64,000 nucleotides of DNA from Sambucus nigra. Its lineage: Eukaryota; Streptophyta; Magnoliopsida; Dipsacales; Adoxaceae. Made by a program: the position numbers and the translations under genes. The DNA lies in NCBI GenBank assembly GCA_949130495.1, contig OX422208.1, positions 689,083,702 to 689,147,701 of the forward strand, read 5' to 3'. The notes beneath the pieces are model-generated. The model had not been told where the DNA came from. It saw only the letters and a program-made list of their open reading frames with translations, and searched no databases. Position 1 is the stretch's first letter. Each line of letters starts with the position of its first letter. Positions 11,463 to 21,855 of this stretch are shown piece after piece.

Positions 11463-12880
11463 ATTGTGCTATTGAAGTAGACCACACTAATTTGTACTTA
11501 TCAATTTGCATATGAATACTTTTTTAAATATAAACAACAAACACTTCTAGCAAAAGCATGTCCTGCAAGTAGGGTTGACAGAAATTAACCCAAATTGTAT
11601 AAACATCCAAGCCCGTTCATTAAGAAATTAAAATGGAACACAATCCAATAATTAAATGGATCTTATTGGGCGCAATAAGTTCTCATTGGGTTACCCATTA
11701 ACCCAACATAAATCATGTAGACTAACTCTCTATAACTATAATCTCATTATCTCTAAATTATTCTCCGAAAGACCCATCAACCCAACTTAAATCAAATCAT
11801 GTGAACCAACTCTTTATAACTATTGTAAGATGGTAACCCCTTCCTCTAAAATTATTATCTCCTCTCTCTAAACATTGAAATGTTAATCCATTTCTTTCCC
11901 TAAAATAGTAAATTTCTCTCTAAAAAGGTTTGTCTCTCCAAAATTGAAATCTCTCTAAAATATTTTTTTTTTAAATGACAACCCCTTCCTTTTTCAAAAA
12001 TAGTAATCGCTTTCTCTCTCTCTTAAATGCTAACCATTCTCTCTCTAACGAAGTTCTCTCTATAATTGTGATCTCTCTTTATTTTAGAGATATTTACAGA
12101 AAGAGAAAGAGGTCAAAATTTTGTAAAGATGAATGTTTAAGACAGGAAGTATTAGATTTTTTTTTTGAGAGAGAGAGAGAGAGAGAGAGGTTTACAACTT
12201 AGAAAGAACCATTCTTTGAGAGAGAAAGTTGTTGAAATTTTAAAGAGGTGAACTTTCTTAAAGAGACCCCACCCCCAGCTATTAATGTAAAATAAGCTCT
12301 CAATTTCTTTTATAGTTAAGAGCAGGTCATAGATACAAACTATGTCTATATATGCAGTTTGTTGAGTTTGGCAGGAAAAAATAATCTCACTTTGGAACCC
12401 AAGTCCCACTGGACAGACAGGTGATCATTTATTATAACTTATATTGACATCAATTAGTTCTCCAAACGACTGACAAGCAAAGGATTATGATTGACTCCCT
12501 AAATGTACCTTGGGATTAAGTTAGCAATCTTTAAAAGTATGGATCTAGAAACCAAACCTTGGGGTCAAATTTACATTCTCCCTGTACTAATATGTGTTGT
12601 GTTGCCGCACAGCAATCAGTTATGTATAAGACATTAGGACTTAATCAATATTGCATGTTAATATAATATATGTACTAATTAATATTAAATGTTAATTTAA
12701 TTAATATTACATGACAGAATTTGGTAAAGAAAGAAATATGTTAATATATTTTGTATTATTCTGTACTTGTGAATATATTCTGTATTGGATATTTGTATTT
12801 GGTGATGTTTTAAGACATTAGAATTTTATATAATTTTACATATAATTTGTATTTGAATGCCTTAAATTTTCATTTGTAGA
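11463..12880. other. AT-rich DNA, no gene seen
   Basis: CTCTCTAAAA-type low-complexity DNA dominates 11750-12260. At 11570-11720 an AGGGTTGACA...GGGTTACCCATTAACCC stretch resembles the end of a hAT-type MITE, but no matching second end was found. The only long frames come from simple repeats. Confidence 0.5.
12167..12190. repeat. (GA)n microsatellite
   Basis: About twelve GA dinucleotides. Confidence 0.95.
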
Positions 12881-12912
12881 CACACACACGCACGCACACA
12901 CACACACACACA

Positions 12913-12980
<68 letters not shown>

Positions 12981-12984
12981 TGTG
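12881..12984. repeat. Compound (CA)n(TA)n(TG)n microsatellite
   Basis: A CA run with CG interruptions leads into about 30 TA repeats (12917-12977) and a short TG run. The compound tract is partly self-complementary. Confidence 0.97.
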
Positions 12985-13040
12985 TATAATTATGTATGTA
13001 ACTATTGTACATTAAAGTGTATCCTACCATACCATAAGAA

Positions 13041-13100
13041 AAAAAAGGTCGTACCCAGTACACAAGGCTCACGCTTCACTGCAGGGTCTGGGAGAGGTAT
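13041..13100 (-). repeat. SINE-like fragment, possibly Au-type, reverse orientation
   Basis: The stretch GGTCGTACCCAGTACACAAGG, then CTTCACTGCAGGGTCTGGGAGAGGT, resembles the conserved 3' region of tRNA-derived plant SINEs (Au type) read in reverse. Only about 60 bp remain, with no visible Pol III boxes. Family recognition is from memory of the motif. Confidence 0.35.
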
Positions 13101-13220
13101 CCTATCATAACATAAGATACACAATACAATACACATTTTTGAGAAAAAGACACAGCTCCGATACACATTTTTTGACAACCTTGTTGTTACCTATGTCTAT
13201 TTATGTTTAATTTAGTGTAA

Positions 13221-13407
13221 AATTTAAGAAATCGTGTTATTCGTGTCGTGTTGTATTTTATTTGGATCGCGTTCGTGTCAGCTAAAAAAAATACGAATTC
13301 GTGTCGTGACGTGTCGTGTCGTGTCATATTTGTGTCCAAAAAATCCTTGTCACTGTCATGTCGTATCGACCCGAAACACGGCCAAAAACATGAATTGCCA
13401 ACCCTAC
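13221..13407. mobile_element. Truncated copy of the GTGTC-rich hAT-type MITE
   Basis: Matches the right half of the complete MITE at 15283-15638: AATTTAAGAAA, TCGTGTCGTG repeats, TTCGTGTCAGCTAAAAAAAA, AACACGGCC and the terminal GAATTGCCAACCCTAC. The left half is missing. Confidence 0.7.
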
Positions 13408-13567
13408 TTATACATTATCTTGCTGGGCAAGATACCTTGAGGCTATGAATAAAGACTTTGGCCACCCCATTGTAGACACTGATTAATGAGAATGAGAGAG
13501 AGAACGTCCATTTTTATACAATGTTGTGTAGTTTAGATTAATCGCTTCCGCTCTCCACTGCACATCA
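13408..13567 (+). repeat. 5' LTR remnant of an old LTR element
   Basis: Shares GATACC...GCTATGAATAAA...TTGGCCACCC, ATTGTAGACA and GTAGTTTAGATTAATCGCTTCCGCT...CATCA with 18130-18274. It is followed by AATTGGTATC, the start of a primer-binding site for initiator tRNA-Met whose end has decayed. Its left part is lost at the junction with the truncated MITE. Confidence 0.55.
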
Positions 13568-14715
13568 AATTGGTATCTTGATAAGGTCATCGATGTGGTT
13601 GTTGTCGATGTGGTTTTTATACAATGTTGTGTATCTTGATAAGGTCATCGATATAAACCCTCAACGGTCGCGACACCACACCCTAATTGACCACGTGCTC
13701 TCAGATCTGAAAATACCCTAACACGACCCAATTGTTTACTCTCACACCCCAGATCTGAGTTCGAACACACCAAAAACGCTAGCTTCGGGTCCACCATCAC
13801 CAAACCAACGTCGACCCTCATAACCGAGTCTCTGGCAACCATGGTTCAAAGTCTCGAAGGCCGAGTTGACTCGGTCTCGAAGCACAGCGATACGATTCTG
13901 ATAGATGATTCAAATTTTTTATGAAATTCTTACATATTGCCGAGAAATGACGGGATATAGGCGAGACACTGTTAAATCGGCTTAATCTCGTTGATAAAAA
14001 TAGGGCCATAAATATTCTCCGGAGGAAAAAACAAAACTGAAGGGACGAAAAGTGGGATCAATAATACATAAAATCTAACACGAGGTTTCCATTCGATGTC
14101 GCCGACTTCTCTTCTTGTTGGATCTATACTATATATTCATGTGGACTATTCAACCAAATACATTATTATGGTAAAGTTACAATATTTAAAAGCTAAAAAA
14201 TCTTTTTTTATAAATATCTTAAAGCTCGTTGTACAATTTAAAAAAATCAGCATTATTTCTTAAAAAATTCTTAAACACTTATTGTACATTTTTTATAAAT
14301 TAATACTATTTCTTAGAAAATCTCAAAAACTTGTTGTACGTTAGAACCAGAAAAAGTAAATAGTTTTGTACAAACATTTTTAATAAATTAATACTACTTA
14401 AAAAAATCTGAAATTAGTACTAATTCATTTTTAATAAATTAGTAGTAATTCATTTTTAATAAATTAGTACTTAAAAAACATATTTTATTAAATTAAATAA
14501 ATAAAAAATTTGAACACAGTTTTAATAAGCGTCCGTTTGATATAAAAGTGGGCAAATTACTTGGGTGGCAAATTTTTTCACGAAAAATTTGCCATGGCAA
14601 AATTTGTTAGGGCAAATCCTATAATTTTCTAGATAGGGCTATTTGATAGCATTAATTTTCACGTGGGAAAAGCGGGTTGTTTGATAGCATTAATGGCAAA
14701 AGTGACAAATGTAAA
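13568..14715. other. Interior of an old LTR element plus degraded MITE-like DNA, no gene
   Basis: The CTTGATAAGGTCATCGAT motif is duplicated at about 13577 and 13635. At 13830-14000 the GGTTCAAAGTCTCGAAGGCCGAG...TCTCG pattern is typical of degraded hAT-type MITEs. At 14540-14710 GGCAAATT and TTTGATAGCATTAAT repeats occur. No open frame is convincing. Confidence 0.4.
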
Positions 14716-15080
14716 AAAAACTAATATACAAAAAAACAGTTCTAACAAAAAAAGGTTTTTATCTAAAAAAAACTGTGTTTATAAAAACAGTTTTAACAAC
14801 AAAAAACAGTTTTTAACCAAATAAAAATAGTTTTTAACGAAAAAACAATTTTAACAAAAAAACAATTTATAGCAAAAAAACAGTTTTTTAACAAGAAGGA
14901 AACAATTTTAGCCATAAAAAACAATTTTTTAAGAAAAACAGTTTCTAACAAAAAAAAAATAGTTTTAACAAAAAAACAGTTTTTAACGAAATAAAAACAG
15001 TTTTAACCAAAAAATACAGTTTTTAACAAACAAACAAAAAAGTTTGAACGGGAAAAAGGAAAAAACAGTTTTTAACAAAA
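14716..15080. repeat. Degenerate ~20-bp minisatellite
   Basis: Roughly 17 to 18 diverged tandem copies of an A-rich unit of the form AAAAAACAGTTTTTAACAA. Spacing varies from about 18 to 25 bp through A-run length changes. Confidence 0.85.
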
Positions 15081-15102
15081 TAAAAAAAATAAAAAATAGA
15101 TG

Positions 15103-15200
15103 GGAGTATGGAAGTATGGAAGTGCTCTTGGTGCCGATAAGAAGGTTATTTGCAATTATTGTAACAAAGTGGTTAGTGGTGTCGAAAATGATCCCGTATA
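15103..15200 (+). pseudogene. hAT-transposase-like BED zinc-finger fossil
   Basis: The frame starting at 15103 reads VWKYGSALGADKKVICNYC followed by NKVVSGV. This has the aromatic-K-Y-G lead, the CXXC pair and the K-x-V-S-G tail of the BED zinc fingers at the N-terminus of plant hAT transposases. The His pair and the rest of the transposase are absent and the frame soon breaks. It follows the A-rich minisatellite and precedes the MITE at 15283. The fragment is short, so this is a motif-level call. Confidence 0.4.
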
Positions 15201-15282
15201 CTAAGATAATCCATTACCCAAGTAGTGATGGTGAATTTCAATCAACCGCTACGAGAAATGCCGACTGAGGGTGGCTAAATGC

Positions 15283-15638
15283 TAGGGGTGGCAATTTTAA
15301 AAACGACACGAAAAACGACACGGAACGACACGAAATTGACCCGAAATTGACACGATGTTTCGTGTTCGTGTCGTGTTTTTTTTACACGAAGTCGTGTCGT
15401 GTCGTGTTCGTGCCTTAATTATGAGTCGTGTCGTGTCGTGTTATCGTGTTTTTTAAGCCTGAAATTTAAGAAATTATGGTTGTCGTGTCGTGTCGTGTCG
15501 TGTCATGTTATTTTTTATTCGGGTCGTGTTCGTGTCAGCTAAAAAAAACACGAAGTCGTATCGTGTTCGTGTCCGAAAAAACCTTGTCGTGTCGTGTCGT
15601 GCCAAAACACGGCCCGTTGACCTGAATTGCCACCCCTA
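15283..15638. mobile_element. hAT-type MITE with perfect 8-bp target duplication
   Basis: 356 bp with terminal inverted repeats TAGGGGTGGCAATT and AATTGCCACCCCTA, flanked by the perfect duplication CTAAATGC at 15275-15282 and 15639-15646. An 8-bp duplication and this TIR type point to hAT. The inside is built of ACGACACGA and TCGTGTCGTG repeats on both strands, giving strong self-complementarity. It has no coding capacity and would need a hAT transposase in trans. Confidence 0.92.
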
Positions 15639-15653
15639 CTAAATGCACTGGGT

Positions 15654-16065
15654 TTCTCAGAGATCTAAAGGTGGATCGCGAAGAGATCGAGCCTGAATAT
15701 AGCAAGGAGTTATCTGAGCTCCATGCATTGTCCGATGTTGTGGCCCATCCTCTGACTTCGAGTGAACCATTTCTTATCTTCTTGTTGATTGTCATCTCCC
15801 CACCACTTTCGTGGCTCTAATCGACTAGAGGTTGTGGTCCTTTATGTCCGAGTATTATATCGTACTATATCGGGAACTTCATCGACATCTTTATAAAGAA
15901 TTGTTGGATTACCCGCACACGGTTCACATACGTGGAGGTTTTTGCTTTGGACAATTTTTATACGCTCTTCGGAGAGGAGGATACTCGGTTCAACATAAAA
16001 GATTTCTTCGTTATCTTTGTTAAGGGTTGTTCCCGTAATCGATTCCGAGATTGGAAATCTTATTG
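15654..16065 (+). pseudogene. Unrecognised coding remnant, split at 16065
   Basis: The plus-strand frame ending at the insertion (about 15940-16065) reads LDNFYTLFGEEDTRFNIKDF, then a basic patch ending RNRFRDWKSY. It resumes after the 16066-17791 insertion and its TATTG duplication, at 17797, for about 15 further codons (VGDFSIFEHEI, then stop). Codons upstream of about 15940 are broken by stops. I do not recognise the family. The frame crossing the target site suggests a once-real ORF inside the old LTR element of 13408-18274. Confidence 0.35.
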
Positions 16066-16448
16066 TGATGTATATTGGTGACATGAGGCGCGTGATTGTG
16101 CTCCCGGAAGAAGACGATCTTTTTTTCTATTTTTAGTTTAAGGTTTATTGTCACTTTCTTTTATTTTTAGTCTTTAATTAGTCTCCAAACATGTTTGGGG
16201 CTAATTAGTCATTTTTAATTATTAGTTGTCTTTTTGGGTCTTAGCTTGGCTAGCAAGCTAACCCTTCCTATAAATAGGCCCTTGGCCATCATTTGTACTG
16301 ACAACTTGAATATTGAAAAAAAGAATATAGAGAGAGCAAGGAACCCTTTTTCTTAGTTTAGTTTTATATTTTGTTGGTGGTGGTGCTGCGTAATTAGTAA
16401 TTGGTGTGTACTGTAGTAATAATGCTTCCGCATTCTTGATTCACATCA
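16066..16448 (+). repeat. 5' LTR of copy 3
   Basis: 383 bp, including a CCTATAAATAGGCC TATA-type motif near 16270 and ending GATTCACATCA. Confidence 0.92.
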
Positions 16449-16451
16449 AAT

Positions 16452-16463
16452 TGGTATCAGAGC
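16452..16463 (+). other. Primer-binding site, copy 3
   Basis: Exact TGGTATCAGAGC three bases inside the 5' LTR, complementary to the 3' end of initiator tRNA-Met. Confidence 0.95.
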
Positions 16464-17399
16464 TGCGTTTGTTCTTGGTGTTCGTCGTGGTGCGTGAAGT
16501 GGGTATCGAGTTGAGATTCCAACTCGAGCAACCTTCAATCGGTAGATTGATAAAAGTCCAAAAGGGAATCGGGTGGATGAAAACCCTAAATTCAATCACC
16601 ACTAAAAAGGGGGGATACCAAGTACCAACCCTTTTAGCCTCCTCCATCCTTCACCATCACCTCCCTCCAACTCCAACTCCACCTCCTACCACCACACAAC
16701 CACCACTTCGTCAAATGAAACACCATCTCTTACATTTCCCCAACCCCCAAATTAAACCCTAACTCTAAAAAAAAAAAAAAAAAAACCATCCAAAAGCCCT
16801 CTGTTTTTACCCTAGTTTCCCCCTTTCCCCCGCTCATTTATGCCCAACCACAATCAAACCCAACAAAAATGGGCTTCCCTACTCCGATCCAATCCCCCAC
16901 CCCCTATATAATCTCGAATCGGGTCAAACTTGGTCCAAGGACCTCTTTGTGACACAACTTGTGACTTTCATGAAAAATGCGTCCCACTTGGTGCTTATTT
17001 CCGACTCTTTGTCATTTTTGGGTGCAGCTTTCCGGAATGTCGTCGTCTTCAGTTCACTTGTTTCGTCACCGTACTCGCAAAGGTGCGGTCGTCGGAGTTC
17101 CTATCCTGTCAGATTCAAGGGTCCACCGCTCCAATTTGCAACCATGTACTCGTGGTGTAGAGAAGGCGTATATGGTCGTCAATTTTTGGTTGCTCGGATT
17201 TCGTAGAGGGATATCGCCGGAATTTGGGTTTATTAGACCCATTATTGATAAGGTTCATACACATGGGAGTAATTCCAGTTGGGCTGCCCACTTTTGATTA
17301 AGTTTGATTGTGGTTCGAAGCTTTTTTTGGTTCATATCATGTGGCATTGATGAATCACTCTTCCAGCTCGAGGACGAGCTTTTTCGAAGACGGGAAGAA

Positions 17400-17791
17400 T
17401 GATGTATATTGGTGACACGTGGCTCGTGGTTGTACTCCCGGGAGAAGACTATCTTTTTTTCTATTTTTAGTTTAGGGTTTATTGTCATTCTCTTTTATTT
17501 TAGTCTTTAATTAGTCTCCAAGCATGTTTGGAGCTAATTAGTCATTTCTAATTATTAATCGCTCTTTTTTGTCTTTGGGGGTCTTAGCTTGGCTAGCAAG
17601 CTAACCCCTCCTATAAATAGGCCTTTGACCATCAGTTGTAACGACAACTTGAATATTGAAAAAAATAATATAAAGAGAAAAGAAACCTTTTTTCTTAGTT
17701 TAGTTTTATTTTTTTGTTGGTGGTGGTGTTGTGTAATTAGCAATTGGCGTGTAGTGTAGTAATAACGCTTACGCATTCTTAATTTACATCA
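17400..17791 (+). repeat. 3' LTR of copy 3
   Basis: 392 bp, colinear with 16066-16448, with its own CCTATAAATAGGCC motif near 17610. It ends TTACATCA with one substitution relative to the 5' LTR. Confidence 0.92.
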
Positions 17792-17796
17792 TATTG

Positions 17797-18099
17797 TGTA
17801 GGCGATTTCTCAATTTTCGAGCACGAGATAGATTAATCTAAGGTTGTCTCTATGGGCGGTTCGTCGGGGGAAACCCCATTGGATTTTGGTAGTTTGTGTG
17901 ATCATGCATATGTGCACCCTGTTTGATATGCCTATGAGTCATGTTGAAGTTGGGTATTTATTTCGACACTTACAGTTGACTAAGTTGCTACATCATCCGT
18001 CCAGGTGTGGTTTTTTGCTTTAACATCACTATATGTACTCAACAACAATCATCTCTCTTTTATCCAAGTAAGGTAGGTTGAGGGTAATATTCCTTTGGA
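17797..18099 (+). other. Continuation of the split remnant, then non-coding
   Basis: The first ~50 bases continue the frame broken at 16065, then stop codons follow. A segment at 18022-18050 (AACATCACTATATGTACTCAACAACAATCA) is repeated inverted at about 18798-18827. Confidence 0.4.
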
Positions 18100-18274
18100 A
18101 TATTATTGTGCCCTCTTTAGTCATTTTACCTTTTAGGTTGCTAGCCGTGATACCATTAGGCAATAAATATGCTCTTGGCCACCCATTGTAGACAATATTG
18201 TTACTTTTGAGATGATGAATGTGTATTAGAGTTTGTAGTTTAGACTAATCGCTTTCGCTCCCTACTATACATCA
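18100..18274 (+). repeat. 3' LTR remnant of the old LTR element
   Basis: Pairs with 13408-13567 through the shared motifs listed there and ends TATACATCA. The two remnants bracket 4.5 kb that contains the hAT MITE and the non-autonomous element copy 3. Confidence 0.5.
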
Positions 18275-18648
18275 AAATGTGTCTTTTGAGGATATGCTCG
18301 TACTCGAGCTATCTCTCCTAGGAACTTTTTCTCATCGATTTTACATGAGTGTCGATGTAACTCATCGGGGACTACTTTGATATTAAATTGATTTCTTCAC
18401 GACAAGGGAGCCTCCCTTGCCTTTGGTGACGGACACGACCTTTTGCTTCCCCACCAAGGCTTTGCCTAAATTGTCTATCAGACGTCCCTCTTTAGTCTTT
18501 TGTACCCATTGCCTTACGAAAAAGTAATTTGTACTCAACATCCGATTTCTAATTTTGCTTCTCTTTACTGCCTTTCTCCCTCGTATCATTCTGTCGATTT
18601 GTCTCATCATTATCTTCAGTTATGTTTATAGTTCTCTATCACAAGTTA

Positions 18649-18752
18649 TTTCCTCTCATGCGTAAAAGGTGGTATAGATAAGGATATTAATGCTCTTCAT
18701 TTCCTCTCATGCATAAAAGGTGGTTGTAGATAAGGATATTAATGCTCTTCAT
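18649..18752. repeat. Two-copy tandem repeat, ~51 bp unit
   Basis: Two adjacent copies of a unit starting TTTCCTCTCATGC and ending AATGCTCTTCAT differ by one substitution and a small indel. Confidence 0.85.
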
Positions 18753-19421
18753 AAGACGAGACCTTATTTCTCTTTCCCCTCAAGAAGTAATTAGTTGATT
18801 GTTGTTGAGTACATATAGTGATGTTGCTAAAGAATACACTCAAATATATGGTGTGACCAATGTTTAAAAGTCGCGGGTCGGATTTGAGGCATTGTGCTCG
18901 GGTGAGGTGAGGCGTAAGCCTCAAGGCGAGCCTCGAGTTGAAAAGAAAAATCACTAGAATATTATTAAAAAAATATCGTATCAATAGCCATGGTTTATAT
19001 TGCTAACACAATGATTAGTTTAGCATCACCCCATCAAATATCACAGAGATAGAGGCAGGGAGCTAATAACTTAAAACAAAACTCTGGAAAAAAGCAATAC
19101 CCTCAAATTTCTTCCATCAATATTCATTATTCAATAACACTCGCAAGGGGGCTATCATGGTATCCATAACCAAAGGATAACTTTGGGCACCAAATAACAG
19201 CAAAAAGAAAAAACCAGAAGTAAAATAATAATAATATGTCTAATTAATGAAATAAAAATATAATCAAAATCATTACCTCTCTCAGTTTTTAACCCAAAAG
19301 GGCCACCATGCATATCTCTCTGCCTTTAAAAAAAGCTCAGTCCCAAGGTTGAGGGGTTGGTTAAAAGTGACGTGCAAAAAAAATGGGTATTTTGGACTTT
19401 TCAAGTATGTATATTCAATAC

Positions 19422-19423
<2 letters not shown>

Positions 19424-19474
<51 letters not shown>
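19424..19474. repeat. (ATAC)n(AT)n(GA)n microsatellite
   Basis: Compound simple repeat immediately left of the hairpin MITE. Confidence 0.95.
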
Positions 19475-19475
<1 letters not shown>

Positions 19476-19850
19476 GAAGACGCATCTACAGTACACTCTA
19501 TAAATCACACCATACATCATGTCCTAGGAATCATTTTTTCCAAATTTTTTATTTTTCTCTTGAAATTAACCTTTTCAGTCAACTCATGTTCAAAAAATTA
19601 GGTCAAAATACATTTCGTATCTATTTTTAAAAAATTCACAAAATTATGTTGGCGCAGACCCTTTATCAATAAGGTATTTTTAGCAATTTTTTGTTGGATT
19701 TTTTAATGATAGCTACAAAATGTATTTTCACCTAATCTTTTGAACATGAACTGATTGGAAGGTTCATTTCAAGAACAAAAAATTAAAGAAATTGAAAAAA
19801 AAAAGTTTTGTAGCCCCTAAAACTAGGTGTGATGTAGATAAGCCTTCTCC
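19471..19850. mobile_element. Hairpin MITE sitting in TA repeats
   Basis: The two halves (about 19471-19650 and 19690-19850) are reverse complements with mismatches. Shared blocks include ATCTACANNNCAC, CTTGAAATNAACCTT, TCATGTTCAAAANATTAGGT and AAATACATTT. TA runs flank both sides, consistent with insertion at TA (mariner-like preference) or into an existing microsatellite. It has no coding capacity. Confidence 0.65.
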
Positions 19851-19851
19851 A

Positions 19852-19909
<58 letters not shown>
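19852..19909. repeat. (AT)n(TG)n microsatellite
   Basis: About 11 TA followed by about 20 TG dinucleotides. Confidence 0.97.
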
Positions 19910-19911
<2 letters not shown>

Positions 19912-20221
19912 AATATACTCACTCGAACATAGTATGCATGTACTTAATTAGACAAAAGAAAGAGAAAGTTAAAAGAGAAGAAAAGAGAGTTGATTAGTAG
20001 GGAAGAAAAGAAATGGTGAACGAAAATAAGATTTATATGAGGTCATTAGTGAACTCCAAGGTTTAATAAGCCTCGAGAAAAGGGAAGCCTCGAAGCTAAA
20101 GCCTCAATTGAGTGATACGTAAGGCTCTAAATACCTTGAGGCTTAAGCCTCGATGCTGTTTTCTAACGTCTCGAGGCGAGGCGAACCTCGAGCCGTAAGA
20201 CTCGAGCTTTAATCAACATTA

Positions 20222-21855
20222 GGTTTGATTATGGTGAGAATTTTTTTTCTGTTAGAGTTCCTAAATCTATTGTCGTGACAAAGCCTTTTTTCAAATTAAG
20301 TATAATTTATTATTTTGTTTCAATTATTTCAATTGGATATTATTTAAAGGATGAGATTAATATGGCTCATCCACTAAGTGATGTTGCGGGGTAAAGGGGC
20401 AATTGGTGTGTCATCTACGTAAAGCCTTATATGGTCTAAAACAATTTTCTCGAGTTTGGTTTAATAAATTTAAGGGTTATATGAACCTATGCACCCATTA
20501 ATTATTGTCGTTTGGGAGTTGCCCCGAAAAATAACTAAACAAAACATTGTCACCCAATTTTTAACAAATTCCATTAGTTATCGTTGGTAAGTTGTTTTTT
20601 TGTGAAAAATTAAATATACCTTGTTCCCTAAGCCACTCTCTTTCACCATCTCTCTCCCTTTTTGGCCGTTTGCAAATCAAAAGATAAAAAAAAAACTGGA
20701 GCATGCCAAAAGAAAATGAAAAAATGAGAAAATATTAAAAAAAAAAATTAAGAACAAAATTCAGGGACTAAAAAACTCAGATATAAAGAGGCAAAACTCT
20801 AAGAAAAAACTAATAAAAATAATATATATTTGTGAAACTTAAAAAACTAATAAAAATAAAAAAACAAGAATGTCTATATCTATAAATATATATACATGAA
20901 TGACTCACCAATGGACCCCATAATTTTTAATTAGTTGTCTATGTTTTGACCAATCACATCAGAGGGTCCTGTTAACCCTCCTTAAAGTGGGCCAACAAAT
21001 TTGAACTCTCTCTCTCTCTCTGATACAAGAAAAATTCAAAGAATATGGGTGGGGTTGGGGGCAGCAGTTGAGTGGTGGGACATTGGAGGCGGAAAAGGGC
21101 GTTTGAGAGAGAGAGGGGAGGGGGGGGGGGGTCTGTTCCAGAGGAAGCGGAGAGGGGTGATGGAGAAGAGAAAGGGGTTGGGATGGAAATGGTTTTTAGG
21201 TCTTGTTTTGGTTTTGGTTTCGTTATTTTTTTATGTTCTCTACTAAGGGTAGATTGGACATTTATATCATAACTAACAGTCAAATTAAATTATTAACGAA
21301 ATCCAATAAAAATTGGGTGTCAATATTGGATTAGTTTTACTTTTTAGGCCCAAACGGCAATAAGTAACGGTTGCCTAGGTCCAAATAACCCTAACTGATC
21401 TCAATTGTTCTTCGGTTTGGGTTTTAGCTTTCTAGTAGTTTTTTATTCTTGGTCTTCCTCTAGGATGATTACTGTTTTGATAGTCATGTGAATGACTTTA
21501 TTATTAGTGGGAAGATTCAGAAGGTATAGACACTTCATTTGAGTAGACAGTTTCACACTGAAATTGGGACACTTGGCTGTTTCTTTAGAGTTGAGGTACC
21601 TAGATCCAAGAAAGCGATTACCTTGTGTCAACAAAAGTATGTCTAGATTTACTCCTTGGTTAGGGCTTGTCCTATAAATGCCCAAATGGATTCATCTGTG
21701 AAATTAAATTATGATAGTGGATAGTTGTTTGAGGACATATATCATTAATTGAAATTGGTTGATATGCTAATCTATCAGTTTACCGTCCAGTTATCGCATA
21801 TGTAATTGGGGTAGTTAGCCAGTTTGAATTTTTCCAAAGTTTCAATTCACTACTT
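20222..21855 (+). pseudogene. Ty1/copia reverse transcriptase fossil, split by an insertion
   Basis: At 20406-20483 the frame reads VCHLRKALYGLKQF, then SRVWFNKFKGYM, the L-Y-G-L-K-Q ... W block of copia reverse transcriptases. Upstream, 20222-20290 has an FDYGENFFSV-like piece. After the 20502-21363 insertion, 21540-21715 reads HTEIGTLGCFFRVEVPRSKK and KYV, then a DSSVKLNYDSG-type end. 21775-21855 (RPVIAYVIGVVSQF) matches the later copia block just before RNase H. Many stops and at least one frameshift make it non-functional. Domain order and orientation are consistent throughout, so it is one old element. Confidence 0.75.
20502..21363. mobile_element. 862-bp long-TIR element inside the copia fossil
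   Basis: About 80 bp at each end are inverted copies: TTATTGTCGTTTGGG at the left and CCCAAACGGCAATAA at the right, then CACCCAATTTTT against AAAATTGGGTG. It interrupts the copia frame between the GYM block and the downstream block. Long TIRs of this size suggest a Mutator-like non-autonomous element, but no 9-bp target duplication is visible, so superfamily is uncertain. The inside is AT-rich with a CT run and a G-run patch. Confidence 0.6.

Larger units (their letters stand above)
16066..17791 (+). mobile_element. Non-autonomous LTR retrotransposon (LARD/TRIM-like), copy 3
   Basis: 1726 bp with a perfect target duplication TATTG at 16061-16065 and 17792-17796. The LTRs are 16066-16448 and 17400-17791 (TGATGTATATTGGTGACA...CATCA). 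A perfect 12-base primer-binding site TGGTATCAGAGC is at 16452-16463 and a polypurine tract (GACGGGAAGAA) precedes the 3' LTR. It is the same family as copy 1 but in the opposite orientation, sharing the post-primer region (CGTCGTGGTGCGTGAAGTGGG) and the short LEDELFRRR frame. No gag or pol is present. Confidence 0.94.
18854..20221. repeat. Segment bounded by CCTCGAG-rich ends, possible DNA transposon derivative
   Basis: Near the left end (18854-18950) and near the right end (20040-20221) the DNA is packed with CCTCGAG/CTCGAGG, GAGGCG and AAGCCTC motifs in both orientations. The outermost sequences (AATGTTTAAAAG and CTTTAATCAACATT) are weak inverted matches. The segment appears to separate copia-like coding DNA from upstream sequence. 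No 8-bp duplication was found. It encloses the hairpin MITE and two microsatellites. Confidence 0.3.

Noticed and set aside
12836..13072. 78-codon minus-strand frame
   Set aside because: Consists of the CA/TA microsatellite translated as Tyr-Ile and Cys-Val repeats.
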